A stretch of 64,000 nt of DNA from JANWXR01 sp964608265 (GTDB lineage: Bacteria > Chloroflexota > Anaerolineae > Anaerolineales > UBA6663): contig CAZSNP010000013.1 of NCBI GenBank assembly GCA_964608265.1, positions 21,799 to 85,798 of the forward strand, read 5' to 3'. Below are positions 53,196-61,378 of this stretch, in pieces (position 1 is the first letter of the stretch; every line of letters starts with the position of its first letter). Under the pieces are notes generated by a model. The model had not been told where the DNA came from and did no database searches. It saw only the letters and a program-made list of their open reading frames with translations. The position numbers were made by a program, and so were the translations under genes.

Positions 53196-53212
53196 ATGCA
53201 CGTTCAGTGCCA
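53196..53212 (-). promoter_or_regulatory. sigma-54 promoter of the 160-aa gene
   Basis: The minus-strand site TGGCACTGAACGTGCAT (53212 to 53196) has a perfect -24 half and GTGC instead of TTGC at -12, and lies 32 bases before the ATG. Confidence 0.7.
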
Positions 53213-53535
53213 GCACCCTTTCTCTCGCAAAGCACGCCAAGAATGCAAAGCGTGCAGACGCACAACACCTGGCGATCTGTGCGTGCTTTGCGAGAGAGGC
53301 ATCAGCGTGAGTCGAGGGCAAAGTGGCCGATCCCAAGCAGGTCGTCACTATTTATGAGAGGTAGAGCGGTCCGGGTTCCAACATAACGCGTGATCTCAGA
53401 TTTCTTTGGCCAAGATCAGCCGTGACGATGATCACCTTCCTCAAGTGATACCTTATACTGCGCTAACCAGTTCGTCATCGCGAGAATGCGTTTCTCCGCC
53501 ATTGATGGCATAGGCAGTGAAACTTGGAGGATAGA
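53213..53535. repeat. gene-free stretch with 17-bp inverted repeat
   Basis: TCTCTCGCAAAGCACGC (53221-53237) is perfectly inverted as GCGTGCTTTGCGAGAGA (53281-53297), with inner echoes (CAAAGCGTGC). The rest of the stretch is AT-richer and holds no gene; TATACT at 53454-53459 could be a -10 box for the plus-strand gene that follows. Confidence 0.6.
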
Positions 53536-54210
53536 ATGAACAGGACAATGATCAGAACTATGTCGCTCATGTTGACGCTCATACTGCTGGTGACGCAGGC
53601 TGGGCTCGCCAATGCGGCTCCGATTACATCCGATAGCAAACGTGATCGCTTGACAACACAAGAGATGGCCTCGGCTATCGTCGTCGCGGATGCTTTGGCA
53701 GCAAGACGCTCAGGTGTCCGAGGCGCTGTGTATCGTTTGCAGTCCTGTGACTCAGGCAACCCTGAGGCACTCTGCTATTTCAAAGTAGTGGACATGACGA
53801 CTCCGAGCCGAGGCTTGGTATCTTCTATGGCCACAGAAGGGTACGGGACATTAGCCGGCACAAATGCTACGCTTACTTGCGGTGTTCCGTTCTACAATCT
53901 GTTGGGCTTCGAGGTAGCTAAGCTCGTTCAGAATGTGAATGTCACTTTCCACACTTATAATGGCCAGACGCCGGTAACAATGAACTGGGGCGACCGGAAC
54001 GGAACATACTCCTATTGGCCATTCCAGTGGCAAACTCTCTCTGGCCCATACGCGAACCCGGGCTTTGGGGTGTATGTATCTCGAGGCGGTACAGCCTATG
54101 CCCAAACCGATGGTGTACTGAAAAACGAGCCATATTCGGGATTTCCGGGTGGTTCAGTATCGGTTTCTCTCCATTTGACTATCAATAGTGGGGGGTGGTG
54201 GTGCCAGTAA
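53536..54210 (+). CDS. secreted hypothetical protein, 224 aa, AT-richer
   Basis: The ATG at 53536 has GGAGG five bases upstream. The N-terminus MNRTMIRTMSLMLTLILLVTQAGLANA is a clear signal peptide. The mature protein is beta-rich with many Asn/Gly/Thr/Trp (TFHTYNGQTPVTMNWGDRNG, SVSLHLTINSGGWWCQ) and a few Cys that could form disulphides. I recognise no family. It is AT-richer than its neighbours and on the opposite strand to the sigma-54 series, so it is probably an inserted gene pair with the next ORF. Confidence 0.75.
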   Translation: MNRTMIRTMSLMLTLILLVTQAGLANAAPITSDSKRDRLTTQEMASAIVVADALAARRSGVRGAVYRLQSCDSGNPEALCYFKVVDMTTPSRGLVSSMATEGYGTLAGTNATLTCGVPFYNLLGFEVAKLVQNVNVTFHTYNGQTPVTMNWGDRNGTYSYWPFQWQTLSGPYANPGFGVYVSRGGTAYAQTDGVLKNEPYSGFPGGSVSVSLHLTINSGGWWCQ

Positions 54211-54413
54211 TGGTGACACTCGATATACGCCAGATCCTTGTGCCGTTGTTGTTAGCACTGCTCTGGCTTGTGACTACTCTCTGGGCGCTGTACAAATTAC
54301 GCCTTGACGAATCCAAGTCGGAAGTTGAACGTGGAGTGTGGACGGTAGTAATTCTCATCCCAATCGTTGGAGCATTGGCGTTCCTGTTTGTCAATAGCGC
54401 CCGCCGCCAATAG
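54210..54413 (+). CDS. small PLDc_N-like membrane protein, 67 aa
   Basis: The ATG overlaps the stop of the secreted-protein gene (TAATG). Two helices (IRQILVPLLLALLWLVTTLWALY and GVWTVVILIPIVGALAFLFV) with a charged loop match the phospholipase-D N-terminal/PLDc_N family of tiny membrane proteins, often immunity or regulatory partners. Translational coupling to the secreted gene hints at a secreted effector plus membrane partner, possibly bacteriocin-like, but nothing proves it. GTG codons upstream (54195) are alternative starts. Confidence 0.65.
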   Translation: MVTLDIRQILVPLLLALLWLVTTLWALYKLRLDESKSEVERGVWTVVILIPIVGALAFLFVNSARRQ

Positions 54414-54441
54414 ACTGGGGTACTGCGTGGATGGTGATGAG

Positions 54442-54478
54442 GCGTTGCAGCATGTGTGAGGAATACATGCTGCAACGC
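54442..54478. terminator. 14-bp hairpin between convergent genes
   Basis: GCGTTGCAGCATGT (54442-54455) pairs perfectly with ACATGCTGCAACGC (54465-54478), followed by TTT on the plus strand. It ends the secreted-protein operon. Confidence 0.8.
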
Positions 54479-54487
54479 TTTACCATC

Positions 54488-55651
54488 TTAGGACAAGTTC
54501 AGCGCAAAGTGGCCTATCTCCAGCAAATCTCCGTCGGCAAAGAGCATGGCGCGTTCGACGGCGTTACGCAGTTGGCGAATGTTGCCCGGCCAACGGTACG
54601 CCTTGAGCGCCTCCAGCGCCGCCGGGCTGGCGCCCTGCACGTTGCGGCCCATCTCGCGGTTGTACTTCTGCACGAAGAAGCCCACCAGCGCCGGAATGTC
54701 CTCGATGCGGTCGCGCAGCGGCGGCAAACGGAACTCGACGACGTTGAGCCGGTGGTAAAGGTCAGCGCGGAACTCGCCCCGCTCCACCATCTCGGTTAAA
54801 TCGCGATTGGTCGCGGCGAGGATACGAACATCCACCTTCGTCTCGGTGATGCCGCCCAACCGGCGGATAGTGCGCTCCTCGAGCACGCGCAACATCTTGG
54901 CCTGCAACTCGAACTTCATCGTCGAGATCTCGTCGAGGAAGAGGGTGCCGGTGTCCGCCGTGGCGATCAGGCCATCCTTCTTCTTCGTCGCGCCGGTGAA
55001 TGAGCCGGCCTCGTGGCCGAACAGTTCGGATTCGAGCAGCGTGTCGCTGAAGTTGGCGCAGTTGACGGGGATGTAGGGCCTGGCGGCGCGTTTGCTCATC
55101 TTGTGCAGCAGACCGGCCATCACCTCCTTGCCGGTTCCGCTTTCACCGGTGAGCAACACCGTCGCGTTCGAGGGTGCGACGCGGCCCATGTCCTCCATCA
55201 GCTTTTTCATGGCCGCCGTCTCGCCGAATACCCACGCATCCTGCGGCAAGCGCGAATTGCGCAGGTGGGCCAGCTCGCGGAACAGCGCCACCTGCTCGGC
55301 GGCCTTATCCACCGCCGGGCGCAGCTTGGCCAAATCTACCGGCTTGGTGATGAAGTCGGTCGCGCCCAGCTTCATCGTGTCCACCGCCGTCTCGATATCG
55401 CCGTAACCGGTGAGCATGACGACCGGGATGCGCAGGTTCTCGGCCTGGATGCGTTCGAGCAGGCTGGGGCCGTAGCCGTCGGGCAGTTGCACGTCGAGCA
55501 CGACGATGTCGGCCTCGCCGCGATTGATGGCCTCGTTGGCCGCTTTGAGGTTGAGCGCGCTGCGCACGTCGTAGCCGTTATCGCGCAGCAGCGGCGTGAG
55601 GAATGATTGCGTCGTCTCGTCGTCGTCCACGACCAGGATGGATGCGTTCAC
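54488..55651 (-). CDS. sigma-54 activator without DNA-binding domain
   Basis: The GTG at 55651 overlaps the kinase stop (GTGA) and has GGAG eight bases upstream, giving 387 residues. The order is a receiver domain (phospho-acceptor D53 in VVLDVQLPD, K103), then the sigma-54 AAA+ domain with Walker A GESGTGKE (169-176), the sigma-contacting loop GSFTGA (216-221, a variant of GAFTGA) and Walker B TLFLDEI. It stops straight after the AAA+ lid with no Fis-type helix-turn-helix. Activators of this kind (H. pylori FlgR, Chlamydia CtcC) work from solution. It is encoded with its kinase and with rpoN. Confidence 0.93.
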   Translation of the reverse strand: MNASILVVDDDETTQSFLTPLLRDNGYDVRSALNLKAANEAINRGEADIVVLDVQLPDGYGPSLLERIQAENLRIPVVMLTGYGDIETAVDTMKLGATDFITKPVDLAKLRPAVDKAAEQVALFRELAHLRNSRLPQDAWVFGETAAMKKLMEDMGRVAPSNATVLLTGESGTGKEVMAGLLHKMSKRAARPYIPVNCANFSDTLLESELFGHEAGSFTGATKKKDGLIATADTGTLFLDEISTMKFELQAKMLRVLEERTIRRLGGITETKVDVRILAATNRDLTEMVERGEFRADLYHRLNVVEFRLPPLRDRIEDIPALVGFFVQKYNREMGRNVQGASPAALEALKAYRWPGNIRQLRNAVERAMLFADGDLLEIGHFALNLS

Positions 55652-57651
55652 GATGCGTTCTCCTTCTCGCAATGTGCCGGCAGAGTCACGGTGAAAATCG
55701 TTCCCGTGCCGGGGAAGCTTTCACAACTAATCGCCCCGTGATGGACGGTGACGATGCGCTTGCAGATCGGCAGGCCGAGGCCGGTGCCGTCGGCTTTGGT
55801 GGTGAAGTACGGCTCGAAGATGCGCCTGCGGATGTCTTCGGGGATGCCGGGGCCGGTGTCGGCGATACGGACCTCCACCACGCGGGCGGACGCGCCGTGG
55901 CCCTGCGCGCCGCGGCTCGCCGTGTGCAGCGTCACGGTCAAATTCCCGCCCGCCGCCATCGCCTGCAGCGCGTTCTCGATCAGGTTCACAAAAACGCGTT
56001 CGAGCAAGATGGCGTCGGCCAGCACCGGCGGACAATCGGCCTCGACGACGAGATTGCGGATGATATTGCGTTGCTGCATCTTCGCGCTCCAGCGCTGGAG
56101 CAGCCGGTGCAGCAACCCATGCAGATCAATCGGGGCCAGCCTGGGGTCGATGGGCTTGGCCCACCCCAACATGCTGTTCATCAGTTCCGAGAGCCGGTTG
56201 GCCTCGGCCCGAATCTTGGCGAGCTGCGGGTGCAGCGCATCCTCCGGCCCGATGCGGGCGGCGAGGAATTGCACGCCGACCGAGATGTTGTTGAGCGGCG
56301 CGCGCACCTCGTGGGCGAAGGCATGCGACGATTCGCCGACGTAGGCCAGATGGTCGAGGTGCTCGCGCCGGATGCGTTCGGCGTGTTCGTGGGACACATC
56401 GCGCAGCACGATGACGCAACCGAAGTTGGGGCCGGGCAGCGGGCGCAGCCGGGTCAGCACCGGGAAGTTCTCGCCGTTACGGCGATGCATCTGCCCCTCC
56501 TGCTCCAGTTGCTCCGAGTCGCGCGCGGCCAGCGCGGCGTGCAGTTGCGGCAGCAGTGCGTCGTCGAAGGCGTGCAGCGCCTCGAACGATTTGCCGATCA
56601 CCTCTTCGGCGCGATAGCCGAGCAGTTGCGCGGCGGCGGTGTTCAAATCATCCACCACGCCGTCGGCGTTGAGGGTGATGACGGCCTCGTCAATTTGCGC
56701 GTTGATGGCGGAGAGCTGATTGGTGAGGTGAAAGGCCAACCGGTTCGCGGCCACCAAATGCGACTGGCGTCCGATCTGGCGGATAAGGGCCATCATCTGC
56801 CGCGAGACCACTTCGAGGTAGGTGGGCACGTTGGCGGCCGGCGCGTTGCCGGTGTTGTACGCCAGCACCAGCGCCCCCATCGCCGGCGAGTGGCCGATGG
56901 GCTGGCCGACGACGTACGCCCAACCGGCCGCGCGATAGCTTTCGGCAAATTGTGTCTCGGCGCGCGTCGTCGTCGACCAGGCATACGGCAGGTTGAACTG
57001 GGCGGCCTCGACCGCGGTCAGCGCCTCGGCAAAGGCCTCGCGCGGGCCGTGGACGCACTCCAGCGCCAGGCCCTGGATGTCGGCGGCGTGGCGATAGAGC
57101 GCGACGCTGTCGGCCAGAAACATCTCGGCCAGCCGATGGACGGCGTGTTGCAGGGTGTGGTCGGTCGGGGCGTCGAAGAGGTCGAGCAGCAGGTGCAGGT
57201 GTTGCAGGATGTGCGCGTTGCGCGCGCGTTCGGCTTCAGCGGCCAGCCGTTCCTCGGCCGGGACGGCCACCGCCACCGCGATCACCTCACCCGCTTCCTC
57301 GAAGGCCGAAAGGCGGATATCGGTCCTGACGATCTGGCCGCCGAGGGTGCGCAGGGCGACATCGAACAACTGGCGTTGATTCCCGACCTCGATGTTGTGG
57401 AAGAGCGTGAGCGCCTCCGGCTCGGCGATGACCTCGGCCAGCGCGCGGTTGAGCAATTCGTCACGGGTGCGGCCGGTCAGCCCGGTGGCGCGCGAGTTCA
57501 CGGCGATGAATTGGCCGGTGCGCGGGTTCATCACAAACGCCGCGCCCGACACCTGTTCGAGCACATGCTGGAACCGGTTGACCGGCGGGCGCGGGCTGCC
57601 GAAAAAGTTGCGCAGCGAGAGGGTGGAGCTACCGAGGCGTGTGGCGGTCAT
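55648..57651 (-). CDS. PAS/GAF sensor histidine kinase of the sigma-54 system
   Basis: This 667-residue soluble kinase has an N-terminal PAS (about 25-135), a GAF-like domain (about 155-295), a second PAS (about 315-425), a HisKA helix with H447 in AFAHEVRAPLNN, and HATPase_c motifs (NLIENALQAM, DTGPGIPED, GTGLGLPI), as in NtrB/AtoS kinases. It has no membrane helix, so it senses a cytoplasmic signal. It begins three bases after rpoN and overlaps the activator, so kinase, activator and sigma factor are made together. Confidence 0.93.
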   Translation of the reverse strand: MTATRLGSSTLSLRNFFGSPRPPVNRFQHVLEQVSGAAFVMNPRTGQFIAVNSRATGLTGRTRDELLNRALAEVIAEPEALTLFHNIEVGNQRQLFDVALRTLGGQIVRTDIRLSAFEEAGEVIAVAVAVPAEERLAAEAERARNAHILQHLHLLLDLFDAPTDHTLQHAVHRLAEMFLADSVALYRHAADIQGLALECVHGPREAFAEALTAVEAAQFNLPYAWSTTTRAETQFAESYRAAGWAYVVGQPIGHSPAMGALVLAYNTGNAPAANVPTYLEVVSRQMMALIRQIGRQSHLVAANRLAFHLTNQLSAINAQIDEAVITLNADGVVDDLNTAAAQLLGYRAEEVIGKSFEALHAFDDALLPQLHAALAARDSEQLEQEGQMHRRNGENFPVLTRLRPLPGPNFGCVIVLRDVSHEHAERIRREHLDHLAYVGESSHAFAHEVRAPLNNISVGVQFLAARIGPEDALHPQLAKIRAEANRLSELMNSMLGWAKPIDPRLAPIDLHGLLHRLLQRWSAKMQQRNIIRNLVVEADCPPVLADAILLERVFVNLIENALQAMAAGGNLTVTLHTASRGAQGHGASARVVEVRIADTGPGIPEDIRRRIFEPYFTTKADGTGLGLPICKRIVTVHHGAISCESFPGTGTIFTVTLPAHCEKENAS

Positions 57652-57654
57652 AGG

Positions 57655-59127
57655 TCATTGCAGCACGGCCAGCGGAGCCTGAGCAACGGGCAGCGGCAAC
57701 GCCCGCCGGCCCTTCGAGCGGCCGGCGGCTCGGGTGACCGTGCGCAAATGCGCCGGCAGGATGCCGAGCATGTTGCGGTACTTGGCCACGGTGCGCCGGG
57801 CGACCTGCAGGCCGTCGCTGGCCAGCCGCTCGGCGATCTCGTCATCGGTCAGCGGGCGGCTCTCGGCTTCGATGATGTTGCGCACGCGGTCGCGCACCGA
57901 GAGACTCCGATCGAAGAACTTGGAGAGCGGCACGATGCGGCCGTTCGGCAGCGCCACCGACTTGCCGGCCACCGCGCGTGAGATGGTGGACTCGTGCACG
58001 CCCAGCGACTTGGCGACGCGCGAGCGGGTGAAGGGCCGCAGGTCGCCATCCCCACCCAGGATGAACCCGCGCTGCTCAGTGGCGATCATCTCCATCAACC
58101 GCCGCAACGTGTGATTGCGCTGCTGCAAACATTTGGCGATGAGGCCGGCGCGCTCGACGGCCTGCGCCCACTTCTCGCGCTCACCCTCATCGGTGCACTG
58201 CGCCAGCGCGGCCTTGAGTTCGGGATTGACCCGCAGCCAGCCGAAGAGCGGGGCGGTGATCTCCACCATCAGCGAGCCGCTCGTCTGGTTGCGGAGTTGC
58301 GAGATAGTGATGTCGGGGTCTTTGTAAGTGACCTCATCGCCGAACGGCTGCTTGCCGTCGCCCCAGTACGCGCGGCCGGGGTAGGGGGTGAGGTTGCGCT
58401 GGATGAAGGTCGCGGTCTGCGTGACGCGCGCCAGCGAGGTCCGCAACGCGCGAGCGATGCGGGCATAATCGCGCCGGGCCAGCGCCTCGAAGTGGTCGGC
58501 GATGAGGGCCCGGCCGAGGCTGATGACGGCCTCGGGGGTGATCTCGGCCAGCGATTCAAGTTGGATGAGGAGCGATTGTTGCGGCGACTGAGCGCCCACG
58601 CCGGGCGGGTCGGCGCGCTGGATGAGTCTAAGCACACGCTCGATCAGGCCTGGCGCAACGCGGAGGTATTGCGCCATCTCGACGATGGGTTCGGTGAGCA
58701 AACCGTCGTCATCGAGTTGTGCCAGCAGGTACGCGGCGACCGGGCGTTCCGCCACCTCCAGCGCCGGCGCGATCTGCCGCAGGATGTATTCATCCAATTT
58801 CTCGCGATGGCGGACCTCCATCTCGTCGTGGCCCTCGCCGCCGTCGGCCCGCGATTGGTCGCCCATCGGTTGCCGGGGTGAGAGGTAAACAACGGGCAGA
58901 TCATCCGTGCGCGGGGCGGCGCAGGTGGAGCAGGGCAGCCGGGCCAGGCGCTTGCCGCACTGCGGGCAGCGCAGTTCCTCCACCAGTTCGAGGGCGGGAT
59001 TTTGGTTAAGTTCCTTGAGCAGCGCCGTCTCCAGTTCCGTGGTGGACATTTGGATGAAGGTCATCGTCTGCGCCAGGTGCGCGGTGGTGGTGGCGCGCTG
59101 GTCTTGGAAAACAGAGTGATTGAGCAT
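57655..59127 (-). CDS. rpoN: RNA polymerase sigma-54 factor RpoN
   Basis: This 490-residue sigma-54 has a Gln/Leu-rich activator-binding region I (TMTFIQMSTTELETALLKEL), a zinc-finger-like insertion (CPQCGKRL-CSTC at about 54-69) not usual in the family, the core-binding domain, the helix-turn-helix (SRVAKSLGVHESTISRAVAGK) and the RpoN box ARRTVAKYR. It directs RNA polymerase to -24/-12 promoters and needs an AAA+ activator. Its own promoter is of the same type, so it is probably self-amplifying. Confidence 0.96.
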   Translation of the reverse strand: MLNHSVFQDQRATTTAHLAQTMTFIQMSTTELETALLKELNQNPALELVEELRCPQCGKRLARLPCSTCAAPRTDDLPVVYLSPRQPMGDQSRADGGEGHDEMEVRHREKLDEYILRQIAPALEVAERPVAAYLLAQLDDDGLLTEPIVEMAQYLRVAPGLIERVLRLIQRADPPGVGAQSPQQSLLIQLESLAEITPEAVISLGRALIADHFEALARRDYARIARALRTSLARVTQTATFIQRNLTPYPGRAYWGDGKQPFGDEVTYKDPDITISQLRNQTSGSLMVEITAPLFGWLRVNPELKAALAQCTDEGEREKWAQAVERAGLIAKCLQQRNHTLRRLMEMIATEQRGFILGGDGDLRPFTRSRVAKSLGVHESTISRAVAGKSVALPNGRIVPLSKFFDRSLSVRDRVRNIIEAESRPLTDDEIAERLASDGLQVARRTVAKYRNMLGILPAHLRTVTRAAGRSKGRRALPLPVAQAPLAVLQ

Positions 59128-59176
59128 GGTCGGCTCCCAGTATCCTTGCCGTTAGAAATCCGTTCAAGTGGGGAAT

Positions 59177-59192
59177 AGCAAGTTTTGTGCCA
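59177..59192 (-). promoter_or_regulatory. sigma-54 promoter of the rpoN operon
   Basis: The minus-strand site TGGCACAAAACTTGCT (59192 to 59177) is a perfect -24/-12 element 50 bases before the rpoN ATG. Confidence 0.88.
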
Positions 59193-59301
59193 GCGGGAGC
59201 CAACCATTCTCTGCCGCCTGCGCGTAGGCATTGAGGTGTGTCACACTCGTGGACCGGGGGCGAAAGAGAGTCGAGGCTATCCGCACGCTGCTCCAATCCG
59301 C

Positions 59302-59401
59302 GGGTGCATTCCAGATTATTGGCCGCTCCTTCGACTGCGGCCCGCAAAAGCGGCTGGCCTCCGCTCAGGATGCGGCCCCGCCAAAATGTAGAAATGCACC
59401 C
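59302..59401. mobile_element. 100-bp MITE-like element, copy B
   Basis: The terminal repeats are GGGTGCATT (59302-59310) and AATGCACCC (59393-59401), and it is flanked by an exact 9-bp duplication CCAATCCGC (59293-59301 and 59402-59410). Against the reverse complement of copy A only about five positions differ. It lies in the 347-base gap between rpoN and the aminotransferase gene. Confidence 0.87.
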
Positions 59402-59474
59402 CCAATCCGCTGCCCGTTTGCACTCCGCCCGCGCGCACGTTATCATGCCGCGCATCCACTCGAAGGTGAACCCC

Positions 59475-60659
59475 ATGACTAAACGACCCCTGACCGCTCC
59501 GGCGCAGCGGCTGGAGCAACTGCCGCCGTACTTCTATCACGGCCTCAATCAACGCCTGGCCGAGCTGCGCGGGCGGGGGGTGGATGTGATCCGGCTGGAT
59601 GCCGGCTCGCCTGACCTGCCGCCCGCACCGCACATCATTGCCGCGCTCCAACGCTCGGCGGAGAGCCCCACCCACCACGGCTACCAGTCGTATAGCGGCA
59701 ACCCCGAATACCGCGCGGCCTGGGCCGATTGGTATGGCCGCCGTTTCGGCGTTGAGCTGGATGCGGACACGGAAGTGCTTGGCCTCATCGGCTCGAAAGA
59801 GGGCGTGTTCAATCTGCACCTCGCCTGGGTGGAGGCCGGGGAGGTGGTGCTGGTGCCCGACCCCGGATATGCGCCGTACACGATGGGTGCGCGGTTTGTG
59901 GGCGCACGGGTCGTGACCCTGCCGCTGCTCGCGCGCAACAGCTATCTGCCCGACCTGGCCGCCATCCCCGAAGACGCGTTGCGCGCGGCGCGGGTGATGT
60001 GGCTCAACTATCCCAACAACCCCACCGGCGCTACCGCCCCGCTCGAATTCTTTACCGAGGCGGTTGCACTGGCGCGGCGCTATCAATTCATCGTGGCCCA
60101 CGATGCGCCGTACACCGAGATCACCTACGACGGCTACCGTGCGCCGAGCGTGTTGCAGGTGCCGGGCGCGAAGGAGGTGGCGATTGAGTTTCACTCGTTG
60201 TCGAAGACGTACAACATGGGCGGCTGGCGCACCGGTGTTGTGGCCGGCAACGCAGCCGTCGTCGCCGCGCTCGGCAACCTCAACAGCAACATCAGTTCGG
60301 GCATGTTCAAAGGGATTCAGGATGCGGCGGCGGCTGCGCTCACGGGCGATCAGACGTGGACGGAGGCGCGCAACGCGCACTATCGCCGCCGGCGCGATAG
60401 GGTGGTGGAGGCGCTGCGGGTAGCGGGCCTCACGGTCGAGGTGCCGGCCGGGGCCATCTACGTGTGGGCGCAGTTGCCCGAGGGCGTGGATGATGAGGCG
60501 TACACCTCGGCGCTGCTCGAACAAACCGGCGTCAGCCTGACCCCTGGCTCGATCTTCGGGCAGGCGGGGCGCGGCTGCATCCGCGTCTCGCTCTGCCTGG
60601 CCGACGAACGATTGCACGAAGCGATGCGCCGGGTGAGCGAGTTTCACTTCAGCACCTGA
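59475..60659 (+). CDS. PLP-dependent aminotransferase (class I/II, DapL/AspC-like)
   Basis: The ATG at 59475 gives 394 residues; the frame upstream runs through the MITE. Fold-type I signatures include LDAGSPDLPPAPHI, YPNNPTGA, HDAPYTEITYDGY and the PLP lysine in FHSLSKTYNMGGWRTG. The best fit is LL-diaminopimelate or aspartate-type aminotransferase, but the substrate is uncertain. A hairpin terminator follows. Confidence 0.88.
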   Translation: MTKRPLTAPAQRLEQLPPYFYHGLNQRLAELRGRGVDVIRLDAGSPDLPPAPHIIAALQRSAESPTHHGYQSYSGNPEYRAAWADWYGRRFGVELDADTEVLGLIGSKEGVFNLHLAWVEAGEVVLVPDPGYAPYTMGARFVGARVVTLPLLARNSYLPDLAAIPEDALRAARVMWLNYPNNPTGATAPLEFFTEAVALARRYQFIVAHDAPYTEITYDGYRAPSVLQVPGAKEVAIEFHSLSKTYNMGGWRTGVVAGNAAVVAALGNLNSNISSGMFKGIQDAAAAALTGDQTWTEARNAHYRRRRDRVVEALRVAGLTVEVPAGAIYVWAQLPEGVDDEAYTSALLEQTGVSLTPGSIFGQAGRGCIRVSLCLADERLHEAMRRVSEFHFST

Positions 60660-60662
60660 GAG

Positions 60663-60700
60663 AATCAAAACGCCGCTGACTGCTCAGCGGCGTCTTGATT
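60663..60700. terminator. shared terminator of the aminotransferase and tmRNA
   Basis: ACGCCGCTGA (60670-60679) pairs with TCAGCGGCGT (60684-60693), extended by AATCAA/TTGATT with one mismatch. Read on the minus strand it gives a stem followed by TTTTG after the tmRNA 3' end. Confidence 0.8.
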
Positions 60701-60720
60701 GTGGAGATGGCGGGAGTCGA

Positions 60721-61378
60721 CACAGCAGCCCCTCTGCTTTCGCAGAGGTGTTGACTATCTCTTGAAGTCGTCGTGTACACGACTTCCCCGGCGTATTGTA
60801 AGGAGTGGGCCAATGGAATGCGACTTTGATGCTGCTTATGCCGCTGGCCTGTTTGATGGTGAAGGTTCTGTTACGCTCACACGCAACCATCCGTTGCGCT
60901 GACCTTCACCGCAAGTGTCGGTCGCTTCCCATGACCGTGAAGTCTTGGAATGGCTGCAAGCGCGTTTTGGAGGCGTCATCACCACTAAGAAGCCGCGCTT
61001 GCCCACACATTCCGTCTCTTTCGACTGGAAGCCCACCGACCGAAAGGCTCTTGCGTTTCTTGGTCTCATACGGCCATACTTGCTTATTCACCGCAAGCAA
61101 CGGCGCGTCGAGTTGCTGCTGACAGATTACCTAGCGTGTACACCGCGAAACGGTTGCTACTCGCCTGAAATGGCAGCCCGAAAGCAGGAGCTGGTCCGGC
61201 AGTTTCACTCCTTACCCTAGTGCTCCATATCTTGAAAGACTTAGGAGGCTATGAGTCGATGCAGGGCTTACGTCTTTCGACTTCACCCCTCAGGGTTGGC
61301 ATGGTTGGAGCTTTCCCTGATTAAGCCGGGTTTGTCCCGTCCCGTCACCGGGGCGGGGGGCTCTTTAGTTGTTAAGGA
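60721..61378 (-). other. group I intron in the tmRNA T-loop
   Basis: Splicing after U (61379) and at a terminal G (60721) restores the T-loop exactly; U before the 5' site and G at the 3' end are group I rules. The P7 strands GACTCAT (61257-61251) and ATAGTC in AAGAGATAGTC (60763-60753) pair with a bulged C, and a P9 hairpin with GAAA loop (CCTCTGC/GCAGAGG, 60748-60731) precedes the 3' site. The endonuclease ORF lies between the P7 strands (P8). Confidence 0.85.
60813..61220 (+). pseudogene. LAGLIDADG homing endonuclease, nonsense-broken, antisense to the intron
   Basis: Reading from ATG 60813, AAYAAGLFDGEGSVTLTRN is a perfect LAGLIDADG helix, but TGA at 60901-60903 closes the frame after 29 codons. 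The same frame then continues to 61220 with LEWLQARFGGVI and FLGLIRPYLLIHRKQRRVELLL, the normal rest of a single-motif endonuclease. One CGA-to-TGA change would explain it. Such enzymes cut intron-less alleles to spread the intron. It is on the strand opposite the tmRNA, which is unusual. Confidence 0.85.
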
